A stretch of DNA of 11,873 nt, taken from NCBI GenBank assembly GCA_029939535.1, contig JAOZST010000114.1:1-11873 (forward strand), in the 5' to 3' direction. Shown here in pieces: positions 6,147 through 11,873 of this stretch. A program made the translations under genes and the position numbers. Source of the DNA: NBML01 sp029939535. Its GTDB lineage: Bacteria; Desulfobacterota; Desulfobacteria; Desulfobacterales; Desulfobacteraceae. The notes under the pieces were generated by a model that worked only from the letters and a program-made list of their open reading frames with translations, had not been told where the DNA came from and made no database searches. Position 1 is the stretch's first letter. Each line of letters starts with the position of its first letter.

Positions 6147-8132
6147 TCAGGCAGTAAACAGGGAAAGCTGGTTTCTTCTGGCATCTGCATGCTGGATGGT
6201 TACCTGGATAACATCTCCGGTTTTGAGTTTAATACCCGAAGGCGGCAGTCTGGTCTCCAGCATTAATTCCTTGATCAGGATATTATAATGATCTCTGTGG
6301 CAGTCCAGAACAAGTGCTTCACAGCAGCTTCCCCTCATGGTTTCAAGATATTTAATCAGCCAATACCGTTTTCGGGCTCCCTGGATCCGGCCGACATTGG
6401 CCATGGGTATGGAAATGCTCTGGAGAATTTCTTCAAGTTCCATGTTTGAATAGGGTTTTCCAAAGCCCAGCACAGCCTTGATCTGGCGCTGGGTAAGAAG
6501 GTCATGGTATCGCCTGATGGGGGAAGTTGCCGTGGCATAGGCCTTAACTCCCAGCCCTGAATGTGTTTCAGCAGAAGTGCCTATCATGGCCCGGCTTAAT
6601 TGCTTGCGCTGCATAAAGTTTGGCATGAGAGCAGTTTCAATTCCTTTGAACAATCTTTGTTTGGGCTGGGGCTGGGACCTGAACACAGCAGGGGTACTGT
6701 GATTTGACAGAAATTCAGCCATGAGGGAATTGGCAAGAATCATCATTTCCGATACCAGCATCCTGGACGGATTTTCCCGGTCCACCTTGGAATATCTGAT
6801 CTCTTTGTTTTCATCAATCCAGACGTTGACTTCCGGCAGTGTAATCTGAATGGCGCCGGCTTTCAGCCGTTTTTCCCGTAAAATGGTGGCAATTTTATAA
6901 AGACTTGTAATGGGATCATTTTTCCCGTTGAGCAGATTGGCTTCAGAATAGCTCATCTGTTTGTGAACCTTGATTATGCTGGGCACAATGCTGTAATCCA
7001 GTACTTCAAAAAAGCGGTTCATCTGAACCAGGATGCTGATGCCGGGTCTGATTTCTCCCTCCTTGAGGCTGCAAAGATCCTCGGACAGGCTGGGCGGCAG
7101 CATGGGCAGCTTGTCATCGGGCATGTAAATGGAGCTGGTACGATGCCTGGCTGACAGATCAATGGGATCTCCATTCTTGATATAAGCATCCACATCAATG
7201 ATATGTATGCCCAGCCTGTATCCGTTTTCTGTATTTTCAAGGCTGATTGCATCGTCATAGTCCTGGGTGGACTGGCCGTCAATGGTGATCAAAGGAACAT
7301 GGGTCAAATTCCTGCGCAAAGGATCATTAATCACCTGATTGTGGGATTTGCACAGTTTTTCAGCATTTTTCAGCACACTATCTGAAAATTTTGTGGGAAT
7401 ATCCATGGACAATAGATCAATATTCTCATCTTGTTTCCAGATACCGGCTTTTACAAAAATATTGAATAACTGGTCTGGATCATGGAGGCTGGATTTTTTC
7501 ATCATTTGTCTGGCAATGGAGGAAACATGGGAATCATTACCAAACAGATAGTATGATTTTAATATGTCTATTACACCCTTATCCGCTGGTTCAAGATATT
7601 CAGGTACTTTTTTAAGAAGCATCAGGGCCAGCCAGGACACACCTTTCTGGATGAGGCTCTGTTTTCTCTCTTCTTCTTTGAGCTGTCGTTTTTTTGTTTC
7701 CACCTGGGCAGGTGTGCAGGGAGTAAAAACAAGTTTGTTAAATTTGAAATAGAGCCGGTCATTGAAAAATGCCCGTATTACAGCAGCTTCATGGTCTGGT
7801 GTCAGGGGAGGATCAAAACAGAACAGGGTCATGGCTGAAAGATCAATCTCATCTGGTTCATCATGGAGAATCTCCCATAATTCCCTGATATCAATTGTTT
7901 CAGATAATTTTTTTCTGTTTTCAGCAGTTTGTTTCAGAAGATTAATAAGGGCTATTCTGGAAAGACTGGTATCCAGACATAGCTTTGAAATATGGGATAG
8001 CCTTTTTTCAGAAAAATTGACCTCCCGACTGTTCTCATTGAGTAATCTGAGTTTGCCTTTTTTCTCGCTTAGGATGACCGCTGAAATTATTTTTTGCTGA
8101 TCAATATATTCTACAATGCTGCCAATTTTCAT
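6147..8132 (-). CDS. RNB-domain 3'-5' exoribonuclease (RNase II/R family)
   Basis: The 661-aa protein degrades RNA processively from the 3' end in the cytoplasm. The RNB core is clear: TIDGQSTQDYDDAIS carries four Asp (285, 291, 293, 294) with the same spacing as the metal-binding Asp of E. coli RNase II. It is followed by HIIDVDAYI, LPMLPPSLSEDLCSLKEGE and ATSPIRRYHDL with the conserved arginines. The N-terminus is a short SH3/OB-like segment (MKIGSIVEYIDQQK onward) and a helical linker rather than obvious cold-shock domains. The C-terminus looks like a small S1-type domain. The frame is open to an ATG at 8270, but that extension overlaps the divergent smr gene and encodes a Phe-rich artefact of its poly-A tracts, so the start is placed at 8132, where family-like sequence begins. 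No Shine-Dalgarno precedes it. Whether it works as RNase II or RNase R cannot be decided here. Confidence 0.92.
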   Translation of the reverse strand: MKIGSIVEYIDQQKIISAVILSEKKGKLRLLNENSREVNFSEKRLSHISKLCLDTSLSRIALINLLKQTAENRKKLSETIDIRELWEILHDEPDEIDLSAMTLFCFDPPLTPDHEAAVIRAFFNDRLYFKFNKLVFTPCTPAQVETKKRQLKEEERKQSLIQKGVSWLALMLLKKVPEYLEPADKGVIDILKSYYLFGNDSHVSSIARQMMKKSSLHDPDQLFNIFVKAGIWKQDENIDLLSMDIPTKFSDSVLKNAEKLCKSHNQVINDPLRRNLTHVPLITIDGQSTQDYDDAISLENTENGYRLGIHIIDVDAYIKNGDPIDLSARHRTSSIYMPDDKLPMLPPSLSEDLCSLKEGEIRPGISILVQMNRFFEVLDYSIVPSIIKVHKQMSYSEANLLNGKNDPITSLYKIATILREKRLKAGAIQITLPEVNVWIDENKEIRYSKVDRENPSRMLVSEMMILANSLMAEFLSNHSTPAVFRSQPQPKQRLFKGIETALMPNFMQRKQLSRAMIGTSAETHSGLGVKAYATATSPIRRYHDLLTQRQIKAVLGFGKPYSNMELEEILQSISIPMANVGRIQGARKRYWLIKYLETMRGSCCEALVLDCHRDHYNILIKELMLETRLPPSGIKLKTGDVIQVTIQHADARRNQLSLFTA

Positions 8133-8139
8133 AAAAGCG

Positions 8140-8168
8140 ACAATAACAGGATGAATGGGTAAAGTCAA
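8140..8168 (-). promoter_or_regulatory. Candidate promoter giving a leaderless exoribonuclease mRNA
   Basis: On the minus strand: TTGACT (8168 to 8163, five of six), a 17-nt spacer, and TATTGT (8145 to 8140, four of six). Only 7 nt separate the -10 from the ATG at 8132, so transcription would start at or beside the A of the start codon. This fits the absence of a Shine-Dalgarno. Confidence 0.45.
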
Positions 8169-8188
8169 ATATAAGACAGGGGCCTGGG

Positions 8189-8217
8189 TTGAAAAAAACA
8201 ACCATTTCCTATAGAAT
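8189..8217 (+). promoter_or_regulatory. Candidate promoter giving a leaderless smr mRNA
   Basis: TTGAAA (8189-8194, five of six), a 17-nt spacer, and TAGAAT (8212-8217, five of six). The ATG at 8224 lies 7 nt beyond the last -10 base, exactly where initiation is expected. No Shine-Dalgarno precedes the ATG. The arrangement mirrors the divergent exoribonuclease promoter. Confidence 0.55.
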
Positions 8218-8223
8218 ATCCCC

Positions 8224-8889
8224 ATGACAAAAGAGGATAAAATAAAAAAAAAATTTAAAAAAAAAATCATGAAAAATGATTTGCCGGTTCTGGATTCAGA
8301 CCATGACTTTTTATCGGTATTCAGTGAAAAACCTGTTCATGGAAAGCCAGCAGATGAGAGTTGCCAGGAAGATAAAATTCAGTCCTGTGGGGGACAGAAA
8401 AAATCTAGACTGAATAAACCTATATTGAATAAGCCCAGATTGAATAAACATGGACTTCCAGTGATTGATGATCTTGAAACTGAGTTTTTTCCGGAACAGC
8501 ATGGGGCTCTGTCCGGAAAATACTTAAAACAAAAAACAAGTTTTCAAAAAAAGAAACCAAATCCCATGCCAGAAAAAAAAAGACTGGGTAGGTATCCCTT
8601 GCCGGAAAAAGATCTGGATCTTCACGGGTTCACAGCTGTTGGAGCTGAGATTAAGGCTAAATCCTTTATTACAACCTGCAAACTTCAGGGGTTTTTCACC
8701 CTGCGCGTTATTGTAGGTAAAGGGCTTCACTCTGATACAGGTCCTGTGCTGCCCGATGTTATTGAAAATTTGCTCAAGGCTTTGAAAAAAGAAAATATTG
8801 TTCTGGCCTATGAATGGGACAGGAAAAAGAAATCCCAAAGCGGTGCCGTGATCGTCTATATTAAACAATTTGCTCAATTTGACGGTTGA
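8224..8889 (+). CDS. Smr-domain protein (putative RNA endonuclease)
   Basis: This 221-aa protein has a disordered, Lys-rich N-terminal half and a C-terminal Smr domain (about residues 128-217). The domain shows LDLHGFTAVGAE (the DLHG motif), LRVIVGKGLHSDTGPVLP (in place of the more usual HGKG..HS) and a final strand GAVIVYI. Smr proteins are nucleases or nucleic-acid binders; E. coli SmrB cleaves mRNA at collided ribosomes. Whether this one cuts RNA is inferred. The N-terminus MTKEDKIKKKFKKKIMKND is encoded by two A10 runs, and residues 62-76 repeat (R/I)LNK(P/H) three times. It is divergent from the RNB exoribonuclease with a 91-bp spacer and converges on mltG, whose stop codon is 17 nt away. 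The start at 8224 has no Shine-Dalgarno; an internal ATG at 8269 is an alternative start. Confidence 0.88.
   Translation: MTKEDKIKKKFKKKIMKNDLPVLDSDHDFLSVFSEKPVHGKPADESCQEDKIQSCGGQKKSRLNKPILNKPRLNKHGLPVIDDLETEFFPEQHGALSGKYLKQKTSFQKKKPNPMPEKKRLGRYPLPEKDLDLHGFTAVGAEIKAKSFITTCKLQGFFTLRVIVGKGLHSDTGPVLPDVIENLLKALKKENIVLAYEWDRKKKSQSGAVIVYIKQFAQFDG
8244..8266 (+). repeat. Two A10 tracts in the first codons of smr
   Basis: Ten A (8244-8253), TTT, then ten A (8257-8266), all within codons 7-15 of the smr ORF. Such runs are prone to polymerase slippage and also to sequencing or assembly error. A one-base change would shift the frame just before the internal ATG at 8269. Confidence 0.9.
8407..8451 (+). 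repeat. Three 15-bp in-frame repeats in smr
   Basis: AGACTGAATAAACCT, ATATTGAATAAGCCC and AGATTGAATAAACAT encode RLNKP, ILNKP and RLNKH. They lie in the poorly conserved linker before the Smr domain and probably arose by local duplication. Confidence 0.8.
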
Positions 8890-8906
8890 CCCGGTATTTT
8901 TTTTAT

Positions 8907-9962
8907 TCAGCGATTGAGCTGGTATTTTTTTACAGCCAGATTATGTTCCGTAAAGGTTTTTGAAAATTTATGGGTTGTATCATTTTTTGATACAAAAAAC
9001 AGATATTTGCTCACCTCCGGATACAAGGCTGCCTGTAAGGCCAGGGCACCAGGATTTGCGATGGGTCCAAGGGGAAGCCCCGGTATCTGATAGGTATTAT
9101 AGGGGGTCTTCCGTTGTAAATGCCTTCTTCTGATTCTTCCGTCAAAATCCTTATCCCCATAAATAACCGTGGGATCACTTTCAAGTCGCATCTTTTTTTT
9201 TAACCGGTTGTGGAATACAGAAGAAATTAAAGGACGTTCAGAGGCATCCCCGGTTTCCTTTTCAATAATGGAAGCCAGGGTGACTATTTCATGAACGGTA
9301 AATCCAAGTGTTTTTGTCCGCTCCAGCCATTTCTGGGTATAGATAATGTGAAAGGCATCAACCATTTTCCTGATAATTTGATCACAGGTGGTGTGCTTGG
9401 GAAAAAAATAAGTATCAGGATATAAATATCCTTCCAGGGAAGGAGAATCTATCTTTAATTTCCGGATAAAATCAAAATTCAGACAAAGAGAGAGAAAATC
9501 AGATGCAGAACAGAAACCGGAATTTTCCACGAGAGTGGCAATTTCATCCATATTCAGTCCTTCGGGTATGGTGAGTCGATATAACCTGACCCTGCCCTTT
9601 AAAATTATATCCAGGAGCTCTACAGGGGTTTTTGAGGCCGACAATCGGTATTCGCCTGCCATAAGCCTGGTGTCTGCTTTTTTATATTGAACATAGAGTT
9701 TAAACAGCAATTGACTTGATATGAGTCCTTGTTTTTCAAGATTTGCTGCAATTTGGTTCAGGCCCTGTCCCGGGTGGATAGTAAAAATAATGTTCCCTGG
9801 AATTAAATTTAAGCTTGGCTCAGGAAGTGAAGGGTTTCTTGAAGATGCAGGAGTATGGAGGAATGCATTCATTTTAAGAAAGAAGAAGCCTGCAATCATT
9901 CCTGACAGAATAAGTATGGAAGCAGAACAGATGCCGAGAAATTTTAATTTTGTCTGGTTCAT
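8907..9962 (-). CDS. mltG: Endolytic murein transglycosylase (YceG-like)
   Basis: MltG cleaves nascent peptidoglycan strands at the outer face of the inner membrane and helps set glycan chain length. The 351-aa protein has a short cytoplasmic start, one membrane anchor (about residues 9-30), a LysM-like region (about 58-125: IFTIHPGQGLNQIAANLEKQ, then GEYRLSAS), and the catalytic domain. The catalytic domain shows LEGYLYPDTYFF (177-188), LASIIEKETG with catalytic Glu234, SSVFHNRL, MRLESDPTVIYG and YNTYQIPGLPLGPIANPGA. Length and motif order match the family. The start at 9962 precedes the membrane anchor properly; the ribosome site (AGAAG) is weak. It sits 123 nt downstream of the Rnf/GltD gene, past a hairpin, so it probably has its own promoter, though none was convincing. 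Its 3' end converges with smr; a short stem (CAGC/GCTG, 8908-8921) with T7 could serve smr weakly. Confidence 0.96.
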   Translation of the reverse strand: MNQTKLKFLGICSASILILSGMIAGFFFLKMNAFLHTPASSRNPSLPEPSLNLIPGNIIFTIHPGQGLNQIAANLEKQGLISSQLLFKLYVQYKKADTRLMAGEYRLSASKTPVELLDIILKGRVRLYRLTIPEGLNMDEIATLVENSGFCSASDFLSLCLNFDFIRKLKIDSPSLEGYLYPDTYFFPKHTTCDQIIRKMVDAFHIIYTQKWLERTKTLGFTVHEIVTLASIIEKETGDASERPLISSVFHNRLKKKMRLESDPTVIYGDKDFDGRIRRRHLQRKTPYNTYQIPGLPLGPIANPGALALQAALYPEVSKYLFFVSKNDTTHKFSKTFTEHNLAVKKYQLNR

Positions 9963-9982
9963 TGTCTTCTAATTAAGTATTA

Positions 9983-10024
9983 ATCAAAAAGGGCATCCAA
10001 ATAATTTCAGATACCCTTTTTGAT
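9983..10024. terminator. Terminator-like hairpin after the Rnf/GltD gene
   Basis: Arms ATCAAAAAGGG (9983-9993) and CCCTTTTTGAT (10014-10024) are perfect complements; pairing extends inward after one mismatch to leave a 12-nt loop. The stem starts in an A-run and ends in a T-run on both strands, the form of a bidirectional intrinsic terminator. It lies 62 nt past the stop codon of the leftward Rnf/GltD gene and just upstream of mltG. Confidence 0.7.
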
Positions 10025-10085
10025 TGTGCAAAAAGACCTGACCGTTTCATGGAGCAGATTTTTTGGCTTTTTTTAAACTGATTAT

Positions 10086-11873
10086 TTAATTGGCCATGGG
10101 AAAATCAGAATCCGGGTTATAACAGATCCTGCAGCAATTAAGGCAACGGTCTGCTTCCTTAAGAGCCGAATCCTCCGGTAGTACCAGGTCAACTTCAATC
10201 ATGGAGTCAAGACGCTTCTCAACAGGTACTTCAGGCATTTTTGCCCTTGGGGTCTTTTTAATTCCGTCCACACTGGTAAAAATGGATTTTTTAATTCTTT
10301 TATCCTGCAATGAATCCTTTACCGGTTCCACGGGTTCACCTTTCAGAAAACAGTCTATGGATCTTGCTGCCCGACGGCCACCGCCAATGGCAGTTACCAC
10401 AAGAGAAGGACCCGTTGCAGAATCACCACCCGTGAAAATATAGGGAATGGAAGATTGCAGAAGGGCTGGATCGTTGTCAATGGTGTTCCACCGGGTCAAT
10501 TCCAGTTCGCCCATCCTGGCATGGGGGTCCTGTTTTTTAAATGATGTTTCAGGTGCCTGGCCAATGGCAGAGATGATCATGTCAACATCCAGAAGGGTTT
10601 CAGAGCCTTCAATGGGTTCAGGACGGCGCCGGCCTGAGGCATCAGGCTCTCCCAGCTTCATTTTAAGGTATTCCAGCTGGCCGCATTTCCCTTCTTCATT
10701 GGGAACTACCCTGGTGGGGGCTGCAAGAAATACAAAGTCAATGCCTTCCTCTTCCGAGGCTACAATTTCAACCTCATTGGCAGGCATCTCCTTGCGGGTT
10801 CTTCTATAAACCATATAAACTTTTTCAAGACCAAGCCTTAAAAGGGTTCTTGCACAGTCAACCGCGGTATTTCCACCACCAACAACTGCTGCTGTCCTGC
10901 CAAGTTTAATTTTTTCACCAGATGCAGTTCTTGAGAGGAAATCAATACCCTTAAAGCATCCGTCCAGATCTTCTCCTTCAATGCCGAGGGAGTAATCTTC
11001 CCAGGCTCCTATTCCAAGGAATACAGCCTCATATCCACTTGCCATGAGTGATCCAAGTCCAAAGTCCCTGCCAAATCTGACATTGGTATAGGATTTGATC
11101 CCAAGATCCAGGATTCCCTGGATTTCCCAGTCAAGGACCTTTTTGGGGAGTCTGTATTCAGGGATACCATATCTGATGATGCCACCAAGTTTAGGCATGG
11201 CTTCAAAAATATCAACCTGATGTCCAAGACGTCGTAAAAAGAAGGCACAGGAAAGACCGGCCGGCCCTCCACCGATAACGGCAACTTTTTTGTCTGTATC
11301 CGGGGCGCAGGTAATAGGAATCCTGGAACCGGTATTCATTTCATAATCAGAAGCAAAGCGTTTGAGCTGATTAATGGAAACAGGTTCGTCTTCAATCCCC
11401 CTGCGGCATTCATCTTCACAGGGATGGGGACACACCCTGCCGCAGGCAAGGGGAAGCGGGTTTCTCATGCGGATGGTTTCCACAGCTTCCTTGTATTTCC
11501 CTTCCTTTATCTGGTTTATATACCTGGGTATATTGATTTCAGCAGGGCAGGTCTGGGCACAGGGTGCCAGGGGATCATTCATCTGGTTAAACTTCATGAG
11601 CTTCTCAGAAAGGGTCTTTACCTCTATAATATCCTTGGGGCAGGCCTTTTGACATGCACCGCAGCCAACACACTGGTCGTCATCCACAACAGGATATCCG
11701 TCCGGACCCATATAAAGCGCATTAAACTGGCAGGCCCTGACACAGTCGCCAAGACCGATACAACCTATTTCACAGACCCGTTTTCCTCCAAATGCGGCAG
11801 CCATGGCCTTGCAGGTTGAAACTCCCATGTAATGGTACTTATCTTCGGCACGGTTTCCACCTTCACACATATT
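10086..11873 (-). CDS. rnfB: RnfB-type ferredoxin domain fused to GltD-like flavoprotein (5' end missing)
   Basis: The gene runs off the right edge; 595 codons are visible, and the ATG at 11870 is probably internal. From the N-terminus (numbering from that Met): CEGGNRAEDKYHYMGVSTC resembles the middle of RnfB. Next is a CX3CX5CX3C cluster site (Cys33, 37, 43, 47) and a standard 4Fe-4S site CVGCGACQKACP (67-78). A GltD / dihydropyrimidine-dehydrogenase-type Cys domain follows (104-155, with CGRVCPHPCEDEC). Then come an FAD site (VAVIGGGPAGLSC, 197-208), an NAD(P)H site (VVGGGNTAVDCA, 329-340) and FTGGDSATGPSLV. The C-terminus ends with another Cys cluster, CLNCCRIC. RnfB passes electrons from ferredoxin into the membrane Rnf complex, and the GltD-like part could add an NAD(P)H or second-ferredoxin exchange site (inference). 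It may close an rnf operon, since rnfB is commonly last and a terminator follows. A free GltD-type oxidoreductase with extra ferredoxin domains is the alternative. Confidence 0.8.
   Translation of the reverse strand, partial: NMCEGGNRAEDKYHYMGVSTCKAMAAAFGGKRVCEIGCIGLGDCVRACQFNALYMGPDGYPVVDDDQCVGCGACQKACPKDIIEVKTLSEKLMKFNQMNDPLAPCAQTCPAEINIPRYINQIKEGKYKEAVETIRMRNPLPLACGRVCPHPCEDECRRGIEDEPVSINQLKRFASDYEMNTGSRIPITCAPDTDKKVAVIGGGPAGLSCAFFLRRLGHQVDIFEAMPKLGGIIRYGIPEYRLPKKVLDWEIQGILDLGIKSYTNVRFGRDFGLGSLMASGYEAVFLGIGAWEDYSLGIEGEDLDGCFKGIDFLSRTASGEKIKLGRTAAVVGGGNTAVDCARTLLRLGLEKVYMVYRRTRKEMPANEVEIVASEEEGIDFVFLAAPTRVVPNEEGKCGQLEYLKMKLGEPDASGRRRPEPIEGSETLLDVDMIISAIGQAPETSFKKQDPHARMGELELTRWNTIDNDPALLQSSIPYIFTGGDSATGPSLVVTAIGGGRRAARSIDCFLKGEPVEPVKDSLQDKRIKKSIFTSVDGIKKTPRAKMPEVPVEKRLDSMIEVDLVLPEDSALKEADRCLNCCRICYNPDSDFPMAN

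Noticed and set aside
8133..8270. 46-residue hydrophobic N-terminal extension of the exoribonuclease, starting at 8270
   Set aside because: It overlaps the divergent smr gene by 47 nt, its Phe/Asn-rich start is the complement of smr's A10 tracts, and it covers the region needed for promoters. Family-like sequence begins at the ATG at 8132.
8886..8932. Strong bidirectional terminator between smr and mltG
   Set aside because: There are T-runs (8897-8904 and 8925-8931), but the only stem (CAGC/GCTG) is 4 bp and lies within the mltG coding end, so it is too weak to list as a terminator.
10025..10085. Small RNA or second terminator after the Rnf/GltD stop codon
   Set aside because: The stretch has A/T runs but no stable stem or promoter; the clear hairpin at 9983-10024 explains termination.

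Overview
The window looks like a chromosomal housekeeping region of an anaerobic bacterium. The best guess is a Desulfobacterota / Desulfobacteraceae-type sulfate reducer. This is an inference from three things: a split purH, an Rnf-type ferredoxin protein fused to a GltD-like flavoprotein, and moderate GC with AT-rich spacers. No rRNA, tRNA, CRISPR array, transposase or phage gene was seen. The sequence contains one 100-N scaffold gap (3101-3200).

Left block, all on the minus strand, read from right to left: an Lrp/AsnC regulator (3242-3712), a 17-bp tandem-repeat spacer interrupted by the gap, panB (2149-3009), an unrecognised 418-aa protein (825-2081), and a Glu/Leu/Phe/Val dehydrogenase cut by the window start (1-781). 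The three metabolic genes sit close together and each has a good ribosome binding site. The dehydrogenase has leucine/valine-dehydrogenase-like motifs, and PanB consumes 2-oxoisovalerate (the oxo-acid of valine). The block may therefore link branched-chain amino acid metabolism to pantothenate/CoA, with the Lrp-type protein as regulator (inference).

Middle: a 392-bp AT-rich divergent spacer (3713-4104) carries two palindromes and a plausible regulator promoter overlapping one of them. It leads rightward into purine genes. PurH, normally one bifunctional protein, is here two ORFs: IMP cyclohydrolase (4105-4788) and AICAR formyltransferase (4792-6042). They lie in the same frame, separated by one TAA and one further codon.

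Right block: an RNB-family 3'-5' exoribonuclease (6147-8132, minus) is divergent from an Smr-domain protein (8224-8889, plus). Both starts lack a Shine-Dalgarno sequence, and each has a promoter-like element placed so that transcription would begin at or next to the ATG, which suggests a pair of leaderless mRNAs. The endolytic murein transglycosylase mltG (8907-9962, minus) converges on smr. A terminator-like hairpin (9983-10024) separates it from the 3' end of a probable RnfB-GltD fusion (10086-11873, minus), which is cut by the window end.

The items most worth a second look are the split purH with its altered IMP-cyclohydrolase motif, the unknown protein between panB and the dehydrogenase, the possible leaderless divergent pair, the RnfB-GltD fusion, and the gap, whose flanks share exactly 55 bp and look like an assembly k-mer overlap inside a minisatellite. 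I see no clearly new defence or mobile system.
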